Source of the DNA: Heterohyrax brucei
Lineage: Eukaryota > Chordata > Mammalia > Hyracoidea > Procaviidae
Length of the DNA stretch: 64,000 nt
Direction: 5' to 3'
NCBI GenBank assembly: GCA_028571685.1
Contig: CM053141.1
Span: 51,892,333-51,956,332, forward strand
Under the pieces are notes generated by a model. The model searched no databases and was not told the DNA's origin. It was given only the letters and a program-made list of their open reading frames with translations. A program made the position numbers and the translations under genes. Of the stretch, positions 21,975 to 33,928 are shown piece after piece; position 1 is the stretch's first letter, and every line of letters begins with the position of its first letter.

Positions 21975-23050
21975 GACTGACAAGTTCATTGTCATGGATC
22001 ACATTGTGTCCCCCTCAGAATATGTGTACCCATGTGGCTGGGCCATGATTCTCAATATCTTGTGACTGTCCTCCATTTTGTGGTTTTCTGTATGTTAAAG
22101 GATGAGGGTGGGACTGTAAATCCCTTTATAAGAGCACCTCCCTGCTCCACTGTAAAGGGAGGTTCCCTGGAGTATTGCTTGGCCCACTCTTAATCCTTTC
22201 AGCCTGCAAGACAGAAAAAGAAAGAGAAACAGGGAGAGAATTGGGAACCTTGTACCACCAAGAAAGCAGCACTGGGAGAAGAGCATGGCCTTCAGACTCT
22301 AGGTTCCTGAGCCAAAATGCTCCCTGGACAAAGACTGATGCAATATCATACTTTCCTCCAGAGCTGACAAGGGGAAAGCCTTCCCCTGGAGCAGACACCC
22401 TGAATATGGACTTGCAGCCTACCAGACTATGTAAGAATAAACCTCCCTTTGTTAAGGCCATTGACTGTGGTATTTCTGTTAGAGCAGCCCTGGCTGACTA
22501 AAACATTCATGAACTCATCCTAGAAAAAGTGCTACCTATCTCATTTCTGAATAGCACTATGATCACCTTCAAAGTGTTCCCCCTGCGAAGCTATACACCA
22601 GCAACAGCACCTAGTTCACCCTTCAAAGCCATTTCAAAACTCTTTTTCAGGAATGGCCATCAGAGTTGTTATCACATTACCCCTGAGATTCTGAATGTCT
22701 TCAAAATATCTTCCTTTCAGTATTTCCTGTATCTTCAGGTAAAGAAAAAAATCACTGGGGGCCAGATCAGGGAAGTAGGGATGGTGTTCCAACACAGTTA
22801 TCGGTTTACTGGCTAAAAACACCTTCACAGACAACTGTATGATAAAGTTCACAAATCTGCCACCACTCCTTCATGTGCAAGAGCCATTCTAGAAAGAGTT
22901 CCAAAATTGCTTTGAAGGGTGGACTAGGCACTGGCATCAGTGTTTAGCTTCCTAAGGGGAGTACTTTGAAGGTGACTGAAGTGATATCCAGCAACGAGGT
23001 ATGTGCCATGTAGAACAATGAAGTTCACAGACTTAATTGTCAGATTTCAT
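21975..23050. mobile_element. Palindromic mariner derivative, copy 2, split by an LTR
   Basis: The left end gactgacaagttcat is separated from the rest by a MaLR LTR; the element resumes at 22506 with ttcatgaactcatcctag. The left arm is antisense mariner C-terminus: the minus-strand frame at 22634-22852 reads FPDLAPSDFFLYLKIQEILK. From about 22882 the same 3' end runs forward (gccattctagaaagagttcc). The right end has taattgtcag. Non-autonomous: it keeps only a partial transposase, without the first two catalytic motifs. Confidence 0.85.
21990..22505 (+). mobile_element. MaLR-type solo LTR inside the mariner derivative
   Basis: Starts tgtcatggatcacattgtgt and ends tggctgactaaaaca, 516 bases. 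The target duplication ttcat is exact (21985-21989 and 22506-22510) and falls within the mariner-derived end, so the LTR is younger than that element. Confidence 0.95.
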
Positions 23051-23559
23051 ATATGTTACAGTATTTACTGAAGTTACCTTTTATTCTCATATACCTGGAT
23101 CAAGCTTCTATGGTTAAGGTAAGAGTTTCATGGGTAAGAAAAATCTTTTTTACAGTGACATGTCTTTATTCAACATCGTAAACCTAGCAATGTGAATTCA
23201 GGAGTTTTATATATAAAACAAAGCTATCATAGATATCCCCATATTTCTCTTTTCAAACTGTCATATTTGTCTTTTTCTTTTTTGGTTTGCAAACAGATGC
23301 AGAAAATTGACTTAACTAGACTCCTCAACTCACTGGAAAGGATTGCAGTGTGTTAGACTTTCTCTTGATTTATAGTTACTTTTCTTTGTCCCTCCTGGTC
23401 CCTGCCACCATCACCTTTCTCATCTCACTGCCTAAGTACTCTGTTGAGTATCTGTTGTTAAATATATATACTTTCCTGCATGTTTCATTGTTTTGGGACT
23501 ATATGAATTCCAAAGTTAACTAAATGATTACATCCTATTAGTCTGGCTGTTCTTTTTCA
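23051..23559. other. Unassigned stretch
   Basis: No gene seen. The later part may already belong to the old antisense L1 that follows. Confidence 0.4.
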
Positions 23560-24330
23560 GTTCAATAGCATTTTAAAAATCTATCCGTGTTCTTTGAGTC
23601 CATGCGGCTCAGTGCTTTCATCTGCTACATCAATATTCATAGTAGGCACTTACAGCCTGTTCAATTCATTCCTCTGCTTAAGAAAAGCAGTGTTGTAACA
23701 TTTTCCACTTGTAAAGCAATGCTGTGATCAACATAAGTCTCCATACATTTATCCTTACGGATTTGTATAGGAAATTCTCTGAGAAATACTCAGGAGTGGA
23801 ATAACTGGGGTTTTATACAGTTTTAACTCTTGTACATATGTTTGACTTGCTATCCAGAATGGCTACATAATTTATACTCATTTTTGCCACTGCCTTACCA
23901 ATACTTGGTAATATCCAACTTTCAATATTTTGCCAAATGAGTAAAGTCATACTTCATTCATTATTGGTTGATTTAATTTGCATAGTTCCATTTGCAAGGA
24001 AGTTAAACAACGTTCCACAGCTATCAGCCATTCAATTTTCCTTAAGTGGACATTGACTATTATTCTTTCTTGCTTTTTTTAATAGATTTATTATCTTTTC
24101 ATATTGATTTTCAGAAGTCCTTGCATACCCTACATGGCAACCCTCTATTTGTTTTATGTATTGTAAGTATCTTGTCTGAGTTTGTCAGTCATTTATTAAT
24201 TTTATCTCTGATCTTTCAGGAAGAGAAATCTTTAGTTTTAAAGTAAATGCTTTCTGTATTTCTTTCTCTCCTTTCAATATCCCATCTCTCTCTCGTTTAG
24301 TGATTTTCCCCCCCCTCCTAGAGTCTTATT

Positions 24331-24500
24331 TGGAAACCCTGGTAGTGTAGTGGTTAAGTGCTACAACTGCTAACCAAAAAGTCAGAATTTCAAATCCACC
24401 AGGTGCTCCTTAGAAACGGTATGCAGCAGTTCTTCTCTGTCTATAGGGTTGCTATGACTTAGAATTGACTCAATAGCAGTGGGCTTGGTTTTTTTGGTTG
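24331..24500 (+). mobile_element. AfroSINE with target duplication
   Basis: Near full length: tggaaaccctggtagtgtag start, atttcaaatccaccaggtgc B-box region and tagaattgactcaatagcag 3' body. The flanks tagagtcttatt (24319-24330) and tagagttttatt (24501-24512) match at 11 of 12 bases. It lies in the old L1. Confidence 0.95.
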
Positions 24501-24752
24501 TAGAGTTTTATTCAGTATAACTTTCCATCACCTCGAGGTAGCAAATATATTCTGAATTTTGTCATGTGTTTCTTTCTTTTTATAATTATACTTTTCACTT
24601 CGATGTTTAATACATCTAGTATAGCTTTATTTGTGATGTGAGGTTTGGATCCAACTTAATTTTTTTCATATAAAATTCCCAAGGCCATCTAGTAAGCAAT
24701 CTGTCTTTTCCCCACTCATTTATATTTTAATTTTACCATATATCAAAGGCGT

Positions 24753-24768
24753 GTGTGTGTGTGTGTGT
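24753..24768. repeat. (TG)n microsatellite
   Basis: About eight GT units after ggcgt. Confidence 0.85.
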
Positions 24769-24925
24769 ACATCTGAGTTTTGCACTAGGGTCTGTAGTCT
24801 GTATTTCTATTTGTAATGAATACCACGTTGATTTCATCACTAGTATGGCTTTGGGCTGTGTCTGATATCTTGTAGGATGTGTCTCTAGTTTCCACTCGTC
24901 TTTAAATAAAATGACTGAAGTACTC

Positions 24926-25512
24926 ACAGACCTTTATTCTTCCACATATATTCTAAATATGATTACTAAAAGAGCTTGTTTGAATTTTGATTGAAAATAA
25001 GTCAACAGCTCCTTGAAAACATTGACCATGAATATTTGAAATTCTTATTCTGCCAGGTCCATTAATCTTGCTGACGATAGTTTTTGGTTTGGTGCCTTTT
25101 TTTTAATTATACTGGCACTTTCCATCATCTCCTCCTTATTTTCCTGCGCAGCAATACATGGGCACTGGTTTCCATGCACTACAACGTATGCTCAGGGGCA
25201 GAGATTAAAATCCAGCCCCTAGTTTGCACCCCAGCTGTTGAATTTAGAAATGGGGGCCAGTGAAGTCAACCTCTGGATTAACAACCAAAATTAAACCCTT
25301 TTCTTGTTATTTGCACAATTCTTTCACCACCATCACGGCTGGTGGACCCTGTCTTCTGCCCAGAGTTTCATCCAGCCTCAACTAAAGTCCTCCAGCAGGA
25401 ATCTTGATGGTTACCATTGTATGCTAGGCTAAGGCAGTTAGTTACTCTTCCATTCTGGGTTCAGTCTCCACCTCACACTGTTAATAATGATGCTGGTGCC
25501 AATAAATAAATA
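24926..25512. other. Unassigned stretch, ends in an (AAAT)n array
   Basis: No gene or nameable repeat. The short aataaataaataaataaa array at about 25501 is probably the tail of the antisense SINE that follows. Confidence 0.4.
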
Positions 25513-25668
25513 AATAAAACACTGCAGTCAATTCCAATTCATAGCAACTCCATAAGACAGAGTAGAACTGCTCTGTAAAGTTCCTGAGGAGTACCTGGTA
25601 GATATAAACCCCTGACTTCTTGGCAGCAGACAGAGCACTTACCTACTACGCAAACCGTACAGGTCCTG
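25513..25668 (-). mobile_element. AfroSINE, antisense
   Basis: aaacactgcagtcaattcca, then agacagagtagaactgctct and cagcagacagagcacttacc. The 5' end of the SINE (right side) is eroded. Confidence 0.85.
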
Positions 25669-25924
25669 TTCATTAGTCCAGGCTATTCAAGAAACACAAT
25701 AGTTTGCAGAACCAAAAAACAAAAGCAAATTTTTAGACTTGTTTCACCAGATGTATATATGAAACTACCTAGGAAATCCCCGGCTTATCAAGCAATGCAG
25801 TAGAATCAAGTTAGGAAATTTATCACCATGTCATGCCAAAAAACCATCTTGTTTTCACACAGCTCAGAGTATGATTGTACACTTTGTTCTTTGCAATAAA
25901 GTACACACATTTATAAAAAGATTA

Positions 25925-26170
25925 TCATCATAGGGAGAAGTACATTGCACTTGCAATTCCAATAATATGGGTTTGAACCCTGTGCTACCATTTACTTACT
26001 AAATAATTTTGCACTAAGCATTTAACTTCAGTTCTCAGTCTGTCTACAAATAGAGACCCTGGTAGCTCCTACCTCATAGAGTTTTTGTGAAATAACTTAA
26101 TATCTATGAAATCCTTACAGCTGTGCGCGGTCCCATAGGAGGTACTTCATAAATACTAGCAATTGCTGTT
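25925..26170 (+). mobile_element. MIR SINE, nearly full length
   Basis: atatgggtttgaaccctgtg (tRNA-like part), tacttactaaataattttgc, then ctacctcatagagtttttgt in the core and taggaggtacttcataaata at the 3' end. All in the usual MIR order. Confidence 0.8.
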
Positions 26171-26344
26171 ATCGCGGTTATTTTCAGAGGTTCTGGGACC
26201 TTGAAAAGATCTATGATTCTGAAAACCCAGTGACTACTATTGTGTATATAATTTTTCCCTCTTTTCTGCCCTCTAGTGGTAATTTGAAATATGACTTCAT
26301 TAATTGTACGTGACATTTTTGGTAACAGCCCAGTTGGTTACCCT

Positions 26345-26555
26345 ATGGGAAACCCAGGTGAGGTCGTGGTTAAGTGCTGTGCCTGTTAACCAAAAAGCTG
26401 GCAGTTTATGTTCACCAGGCGCTCCTTGGAAACTTATGGGACTGTACTACTCTGTCCTATAGAGTCACTAAAAAGCCAGCCAAGTGCCGTCGAGTTGGAT
26501 GCGACTCATGAGTGGGAAACAATTTGAAGGCAGTGCATTTGGTTTTTTGGCAATT
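26345..26555 (+). mobile_element. AfroSINE with an antisense tail fragment in it
   Basis: The plus-strand SINE runs from gggaaacccaggtgaggtcg to atagagtcacta. It is followed by aaagccagccaagtgccgtc and gagttggatgcgactcatga, which is the SINE/RTE tail in antisense. Then the plus tail (caatttgaaggcagtgcatt) resumes. A small nested or rearranged copy. Confidence 0.75.
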
Positions 26556-27226
26556 AACCTGGTACTATTTAGCACCCCCCCTCCTTTTTGTCTGTTCGTT
26601 TTAATTTTATTCTTAAATTTATGATTACAAGCAATTTGTAACATTTCTTCATGAATTTCTTAAGTACTAGTTTGGGAATTGTTTTGCAAAAGTAATTTTT
26701 TCTTCAATGCCATTTATTTCACAAAGAAAGCAATTCTGTATCAGTCCTTTTTTTCTCTTAAATTAAGAACTCTTCATTACTTTTACCTGACCTTACCTAT
26801 GAGATCCCACCCCTGTTTAAACCTCATGAAAATTACAAGCCATTTTTATATTTAAGCTACTACTTCCCTATCTGCCAAAAAAGTAAGCATTTACCTCCAA
26901 AAAGAATGATATTCTTAAGATAGAATAGTAGAATAGCAACCATAACCTATTGAAAATGAAAATTAAAGGATGGTAAAAGTAATAATAATTACTTGATTCG
27001 TTATTGTAGGAAATTGCTCATCTTATTCTTTTCTTATTACCAACTCCCTCTTCCCCCAAAACATTATACTCACTCTGAATTTAGACAAAGAACAGAATTT
27101 TTCACTGTTTCATGGCGAAGAGAGAAAGTGTCAATTAGCATAAACAACCACCAATGAACCCCCTACACTTTCCCCCTCCCCCAATATCGGATTTGTAAAT
27201 AATAGGAAAGACCTAACTGGACAGAG
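26556..27226. other. Unassigned AT-rich stretch
   Basis: No gene or nameable repeat seen. Confidence 0.4.
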
Positions 27227-27272
27227 GAAACCCTGGTGGTTTAGCGTGTGCACGTTAACCAAAGGTTTACAG
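27227..27272 (+). mobile_element. AfroSINE 5' fragment
   Basis: gaggaaaccctggtggttta plus cacgttaaccaaaggtttac. Only the first ~45 bases are present; it runs directly into an L1 3' end. Confidence 0.75.
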
Positions 27273-27470
27273 AGCAAATTAGTGTCTCATTAAGACTAAA
27301 CATAAAGCCACTGGGGCAAGGACAAGAAGGCAGAAGGGGAAAGGTAAGGTTGATCAATGGAAACAGGGAAGCGAAGGTCCAGAAGGGTACAGTGTTGACA
27401 CGCTGTGGAGTTGGCAACCAACATCACAAAATAGTATGTGTATTAATTATTTAATGAGAAAACAATTCAC
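27273..27470 (+). mobile_element. L1 LINE 3' end
   Basis: ggacaagaaggcagaagggg, then ggaaacagggaagcgaaggt and caaccaacatcacaaaatag, then tttaatgagaaaacaattc. This is the 3' untranslated sequence of the L1 type whose longer versions lie at 51 and 53 kb. Confidence 0.75.
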
Positions 27471-28939
27471 TATCCATATAGCATTTTAAAAAACCATCTT
27501 GGACCATTCACCTCCAGCAAATAAATATATCATATAGAGCACTATGTTAAACTACAAGAGATTAATCGAGTTATCTGTAAGACCTTGCATCTTATATTTA
27601 TAAACCATAAAATAGAGTCAGAAAGGGGAATTGAAGACAAACTGTACTTAGTAATAAACCACAAGATTTAGTGAGTGGATCAAGTATTCAGAATATGCTC
27701 TTGAACTATGTAATTTATCCATGCATTATTTTGCCCTTGATCAGGATAAGGCAATAAATATGTGAGAAGGAAAGGACTTCCTGGCTTAACAAGTCTGTTC
27801 TGTTTGACTGATAACATTAACTTCATGCTGCTTAAAACTTCCTTTAAGTATTTCTTCTTTGAACTTGGAGTGGAAAAACGCTTACCATAAGGAAAGCTTT
27901 ATTACCTTCCCATTTCTGGGTTAGTGAAATAACTAAGGCATGTCCTTTTGATGTTGGAAATCTGATATCATTACTTGCTAGATTGTAATTACTATCTTAA
28001 AAGTGGGAAAGATAAAAGCAGAATAAAGAGAAAGGCTGCCCACTTGCTTCAGAACAGGGATGCTAGAGACACATTAGGAATGGTCAATGGTACCCATTCA
28101 CGATACACACATACATTTGATAAATAAACCAAAAAATTCCCACTGCCATCAAGTCAATAAGAAGCTCTTATCGGGCACCAACATCTGGAACTGGAAATCA
28201 GAAATCAAATATCTTGGTAACAATTCGTATCAATTTCTCTAAATTCCAAATTCTTCATGCATCATCAGTGTAAGCTAATGTAACTGTGTTACATTTACGT
28301 TTCATCATAAGGCTTCTTTGATATACCTAATTTACTTTAATTCCATTAGGTGGAAGAGTTAAGCAAATGCAGAAACCAAACCAAACAAACAAAGCATGAA
28401 GTTTAAATAATCAGGAGGAATTCAATAAAATTAAAATGAAGGATAGAATCCATCCATTCAAAAAATTTTGATTGAGTGTTTAGGTACAGTGCAAGTATTG
28501 AGGACAAAATACTGAAAAAAATGGCCCAGCTCTGAAAAACAATGGTTTAGAGGATGATCTATTTAAAATAGTGTGTAAGTACTTGGATGGGATCAAGAAA
28601 AGAGTTCTTCAGAGAACTTATGTTGGGGAGTCAGTAAAGCTTTCCAGTAGAAACACCTGTCTCAGGTGAGTCCTAGGTGATAAGCTGAGAACAGATGTTC
28701 CAGACAAAGGAAGAACATATATAAACGCCAGGAAGTTAAGAGGAAGAATCCACAAACCCAGTCAATGTGCAGACTTAAACAGCTGAAAGTAGTTAAATAT
28801 GGCTGCAGATTAGAATGGCAGAACCAGAACCTAAAAGGTGGTGCAGGGTATGCTAAGAAGTTCATACTTTGTCATAAAGGAATGGGAAAATACATAGGAC
28901 TTCTAAAGTACAATAAAATGGCTTTGTCTGGGAAAATAA
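27471..28939. other. Mostly unassigned; tiny antisense SINE remnant
   Basis: ccactgccatcaagtcaata at about 28140 is the tail end of an antisense AfroSINE. No gene is supported in the rest. Confidence 0.4.
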
Positions 28940-29101
28940 ACCCCCAAACCCCACTGCCTCAGAGTCAGTTCCAACTCGTAGCAACTGTATAGGACAGAAG
29001 AGAACTGCCTCATGACGTTTGCAAGGAACACCTGGTAAATCTCAACGGCTGACCTTTTCATTAGCAGCTGTAGCACTTAACCACTACACCACTAGGGTTT
29101 C
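28940..29101 (-). mobile_element. AfroSINE, antisense, full length
   Basis: aaacccccaaaccccactgc start and ccactacaccactagggttt end. Flanks tctgggaaaa and atttgggaaaa suggest a target duplication. Confidence 0.92.
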
Positions 29102-29457
29102 CATTTGGGAAAACACGTTGGAATAAATAAGATAGGATATGGAAAGAAATGAGTCTATTCAAAATTCACTAGGAGGTAACATAGAGGGAACTGAAAGTAC
29201 TTACATGTGTGGTACAAGACAGGGAACAGGAGAAGTGAAAGATGACATTTTCGTTTGGAGTACGGACTGCTTAGTGAGTGGTGCTGCTCTGGCCCACCAA
29301 CAGGAACTCCCCAGAGACAGCTGGTCTGCTAGCAGAGTGAGGCATGTCAGTTCCTCCTAGTTTATAGAAAACTTAAATCTCTCTTCTAAATGCATAAAAC
29401 TAAAGCACACTAAGATCCCATTCTATGCAAAGATTTGCTGCATTAATTTACCAGAGA
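29102..29457. other. Unassigned stretch
   Basis: No gene or nameable repeat; a 73-codon open frame here has no recognisable feature. Confidence 0.4.
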
Positions 29458-29610
29458 ACACACTGCCCATCGAGTTGATTCTGACTCACAGTGACCCTAT
29501 AGGACAGAGTAGAACTGCCCAGCAGGGTTTCCAGGGAGCAGCTGGTGGGTTCTTACTGCTGACCTTTTGAGTAGCAGCCAAGCTCTTAACTACTATGCCA
29601 CCAGGGCTCC
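29458..29610 (-). mobile_element. AfroSINE, antisense
   Basis: cactgcccatcgagttgatt through actatgccaccagggctcc. Short direct repeats taccaga lie on both sides (ttaccagagaa / gtaccagaaat). Confidence 0.92.
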
Positions 29611-30317
29611 AGCGTACCAGAAATCAGGAAGTAAAATATAAATACGAATCACAGTACAGAATATAGCTAATATATCTGTATTTACAAAGACAGACAATAA
29701 AAGGAGGAAGGTGTTATAGAGAATAGAAACAATAATCAAACCCAAGACAAGACAAATGAATTCTATGAAAATAGAGATGGATAATCAGCAAGGTAAAATA
29801 CATAAATATATAAAAACTGAAAAATGAAGTCTTTTTTAATAAATCTCCTTTCTGAAAAGATATATTGAACATCCAGTAGGAAATATCAGATCTCAAAAAC
29901 ATAATCACCAAACATATACATGTGATTGTTAATTTTTAAAACATACTGTTCTCTCTGTACTTTATTTGTACTTCTCAGTCATTCACATTTTGAATATGTT
30001 TTACCTGTTTCATAATTCTAAAGTAGGAAAAGACTTCACTTTTCCACCCAGGTAATAAATTCACGCTATGAAATCTGTAAATATATACAGAAGGAGAGCA
30101 ATGAGGAACTTCTCAAGTTCTCTGCTTTCCTTCTGTCTGCTCCGGAAACCACAGTTTCAAAAACAATTTTTTTAACTACACAGTATATAAGTTATCTAAT
30201 AAACAATTAATACTGTAATCACTGAAAAACTTCATTCATGCGTGCAATACAAAATACTGTCCATTTAAAAACAACAGATGTTATTTGATCCTTAATGAGA
30301 TTCTGTACTACCAGATA
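29611..30317. other. Unassigned AT-rich stretch
   Basis: No gene or nameable repeat seen. Confidence 0.4.
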
Positions 30318-30728
30318 AACATGCCAGTCTATCAGCTGCTGTCTAGTAAATTCTGACTCCTGATGACCTCCACGTGTGTCAGAGTAGAACCATGCTTCAT
30401 AAGGTTTTCGGTGGCTAGTATTCTGAAGGAAATCTGGTGCCATAGTTGTTAAGTGCTATGGCTGCTAACCACAAAGTCAGCAGTTCAAATCCACCAGGTG
30501 CTCCTTGGAAACTCTAGGGGGCAGTTCTGCTCTGTCCTATAGGGTTGCTATGAGTTGGAATTGACTTGACAGCAGTAGGTTTGGTTTGGTTTTTAGTATT
30601 CCAAGAGTAGATCACCAGACCTTTCTTCTAAACTGTCTCTGGTAGACCAGAACTTTCAACCTCCAGAGGCAACCAGTTCTGTGTTTGAAAAAGACTTTGC
30701 TATGTTAACACCCTGTGGGACCCAGGTG
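30318..30728 (-). mobile_element. AfroSINE-related element, antisense, split by another SINE
   Basis: The left part reads gtctatcagctgctgtctag, then tcagagtagaaccatgcttc and aaggttttcggtggctagta. The right part resumes ccaagagtagatcaccagac, then ctttcttctaaactgtctct. This is a longer AfroSINE subtype with a gtagatcaccaggcctttc-type block, also seen at 38.6 and 42.3 kb. Confidence 0.75.
30424..30593 (+). mobile_element. AfroSINE inserted in another SINE
   Basis: Starts tgaaggaaatctggtgccat; B-box agcagttcaaatccaccagg; tail ttggtttggttttt. The 8-base target duplication tagtattc is exact (30416-30423 and 30594-30601). Confidence 0.95.
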
Positions 30729-32415
30729 TAGCCAGTGTGGTTTTAGTTTGTTTCCTTTGCCTTCTCAAGCTAACAAATGAGATCATAATCATTCAGAGAA
30801 ACAACAGATAGAAAAACCAAAGTAAATTGGCAGCTACTTCCTGCATCCCTACTGTGTGCATGCTGCTGTGGTAGGTGCTTTGGCAATCCCTGAGGGAAGG
30901 TCTACCTTCCAAGGTCTGGTGATCTGGCTGCAATCTAATTCACGAGGCATGACTTGATGATATTTGCAGTAAGAGGTCAGAACAGGATGTGTGGGAGGGG
31001 ATGAAAAATTTAGCTGGGCAGTTGAGTAGCATTTAGAGCAGTGGGAAGAACAGAGGTGATGAAAATAGTTATGAACACGACAATTCAGGAGAGGGAGCTT
31101 AACTTACCTGGAGCAGAGTATGCCTCTGAGAGGAGTGGTAAGAAACAATGTATGCATGGTTGTGCATTGGTCAATTTATGAGAAGACTTGAAATTTAGAT
31201 TACTTTGCAATTCTACTTGTATTATGTTTTAAATTTTTAAACCACTTTGAACATATGTTATCTTTTTTTGATTCCTTTAACAAGACTCCACGGCACTGGA
31301 CAACAAGACTTTGAGGTAGATATGACTGTCAGTAATTTTTCTGGTGGAGAAGGCTGGAGCTAGCATTTGGTTCTTAGTTGAGTTTTTTTTTTTTTCCCCC
31401 ACTATTCCCCTTTGAAGTAGCAGTAGGAAACCTGAGAGTTCTTGAGTAAGGAATGTTACTATACAATTGTGTTTTAGAAGATCTGAAAGTTGTTTTGGGG
31501 AAGCAGTAAATAAAGGGCAACCTGGGGAGCCAGGAAGGCAGCAGGAGTGCTTTGTACTGACACAGGCATTACAAGGACACAAGGGAAAACTGACATAGCT
31601 GGAGTCATACTTAAAGGAAGAAATAATGAACTTCTAAATGTGACGTCAATTAAAACGTATATAGAAAGAAACAGTGTGCTGTCACAGAGCTAAGAGGAAT
31701 TAGCTCCCACTTTGAAATTGGCTTGTGTGTGTTTTTCAGTTTTAATTCTGTTTTACAGCTGTCTAAAATGTTCAACTTCATTGTAGTTTGAAGTAGCGCT
31801 GTGATAATCCCCACATTTGAAGTTTATTCTCACAAATGGTAATCATTTTTGGAAATTTTAACAGATTCAATCAATTGCAAAAATAAAAAGAAAGATTATC
31901 TATTACTATTTTAAAATCACTTCTCTTTCTCATAGAAATTATAAATACACAATATAAACATATAAACAAATGCATCTCATAATCCCCTGTGGACAATGTT
32001 TATATAGAGAATTTTTTTTTCCTTGAGTGCAACAGGAATTGAAACGTAAGCCCCTCATTAGAAAAGATTGAGAGAAGGCTATTCTGGGAATTTACAGACT
32101 CAAAATAAATCATTAAACTTCTGCTGATTTTTAAGATTCGAGTTGGAAACAAACTTTGAATTAAACTCATTTGACCTCCTTTATTTCGCTTCTGGTTTGA
32201 TACACAAGAACACATTCCCTTAGAAAACGAAAGTGCCTCTGTTGATAAACTTTGTTTTTGAAGACAGAGCAAATTCAGTCACTTGAGAGACTCCTTGGTC
32301 ATCATCTTTAGAGTCAAAGACAGATCACTCTTTCCAGGTAGACTTTACAATGATCAGTTCTCCAGTTTCGGTTTTGTTGTTTGTTTTATTTTCAGCTTCC
32401 TCTAGGTCTATTAGA
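30729..32415. other. Unassigned stretch
   Basis: The longest part of the window with little repeat signal. It holds no gene I can support. A poly-T/C run lies at about 31384-31400. An open frame of 101 codons on the minus strand (31277-31582) shows no domain. Confidence 0.4.
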
Positions 32416-32574
32416 GGAAACCCTGGTGGCTTAGTGGGTTAAGTGCTACATCTGCTAAACAAAAGGTCACCAGTTCAAATCTGCCAGGCACTGCTTGGAA
32501 AATCTATGGGGCAGTTCTACTCTGACCTCTAGGGTCGCTATGAGTCAGACTTGGCTCAACTCCATGGCAGTGGG
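32416..32574 (+). mobile_element. AfroSINE with perfect 13-base target duplication
   Basis: Flanked by taggtctattaga at 32403-32415 and 32575-32587, exact. The element is full length at the 5' end and has almost no T-rich tail, ending at catggcagtggg. Confidence 0.97.
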
Positions 32575-32697
32575 TAGGTCTATTAGAATTTAGGAATAAA
32601 TCAAATATTCTTTCTTTGCTTCTCACATAAGTATTCAGGAATGGAAAAGACATAGTTTCTACTTTTCAGCAGTTTAAAATGTACTTATAAAGGAAAT

Positions 32698-32859
32698 GTG
32701 GAAACCCTGGTGGTATAGTAGTTAAGTACTACAGCTGCTAACCAGAAGGTCAGCATTTCAAGTCAGCCAGGTGCTCCTTGAAACTCTGTGGGGCTACTGT
32801 GTCTATAGGGTTGCCTTGTGCCTGAGTTGCCTGAACAGCAGTGGGTTTGGGTTTTTAGT
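32698..32859 (+). mobile_element. AfroSINE with target duplication
   Basis: ggaaaccctggtggtatagt start; a deletion shortens the tctgtcctata block. Flanks ataaaggaaat (32687-32697) and ataaagaaaat (32860-32870) match at 10 of 11 bases. Confidence 0.93.
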
Positions 32860-32870
32860 ATAAAGAAAAT

Positions 32871-33928
32871 CTAAGAAGAGTTACCTTATTGTTGTTTTAG
32901 CCAAACATGCTAGCTATGAGGAACAAACATACTGGAAATGTTGATATAGTCTATGAGTTCATCCAGATTAGTACTAAAATTCTAGGGTGCTATCGAGTAG
33001 TCATAACCAGTATCAGGTGTAGTTAAGGGGGAATGTGCTTGATGAACTTTCACTTCCAGTTGTCCCGAGAGAGGGAACAGATCTGAAATGACCAGGGATA
33101 AAAGGGAAACAAGTAGTTGGATGTAAGAAAGAGCTTTAATATTGGAAAGTAGGGAGCCAAGGATCCTTCTATGATTAATAGAATTTCTCATACTCAGGGG
33201 GGGTTGAGGTTGAGAAGCATAGAAAATGTACCACAAAACTTCTAAAACAAGATCAAGATACTTCAAAATGAAACTGTTAAAAATGTTAACCATTACCTTT
33301 TACCTTTTTCCACCAGAATAGAGAAATTAAGTTTTTTTTTTTCTAGAAGTATGTTATTTTGGCTTATGAAAGAGGGAGAGAAAGAAAAAGGAGGAGAGGA
33401 AGAGAAGAAACTAAAGAACACTTTGCCAGATTAAGTCAAATAATTTGTTAGAAAAATTTAGTTCATCCTTCAAGTATCTTTTGCTTCCTATGTAAAGAAA
33501 CAAGAAACAATGCAAGTGCAAACAAAACTCAACACAGATTCTATTTTCTTCCTCTCAGTTTGATGTGTAGATTGCTTGCCTATGGATCATCTATTCTATC
33601 TACATAACTATGCACAAATTTATTTTGTCCTTTGACATATTTCAGAAATAATATCCTACGTGGACTTCATATTTGATGATATTTGAGTTTAGATCCCTTA
33701 AACGAAAATAATGAAAACAGGTGAAACAAAACCTCTTCTCCCATTCATTGCAAACGAAATTTAAAATTGTCCAGGTGCTGCTGTCGTCAGCACTTGGCCT
33801 GTTTGTTATGCATATAGCAGAATCATCATTTTTTTATTTCTTACAAGCCTAGTAATTTTTCCTAAAATACTGATTTCCTGCTGAGATTCTTCGAGTGTGG
33901 TTATATTATAATTTTGTCCTCTTACCTA
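32871..33928. other. Unassigned; purine-rich patch
   Basis: An A/G run lies at about 33369-33413 (gagggagagaaagaaaaagg type). No gene or nameable element otherwise. Confidence 0.4.

Larger units (their letters stand above)
23560..24925 (-). mobile_element. Old L1 LINE part, antisense
   Basis: Phrases match antisense L1 ORF2/3' regions: actcaggagtggaataactg at about 23788, aatttgcatagttccatttg at about 23972, then tttatttgtgatgtgaggtt and the gtgtgtctctagtttcc end. This is an old L1M-like copy without any reading frame. An AfroSINE and a TG repeat interrupt it. Boundaries are approximate. Confidence 0.6.

Noticed and set aside
31277-31582. 101-codon minus-strand open frame
   Set aside because: No recognisable domain or conserved motif; length is within chance for this much sequence.
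32982-33293. 103-codon minus-strand open frame
   Set aside because: Low-complexity hydrophobic translation without domain, start context or neighbours to support it.
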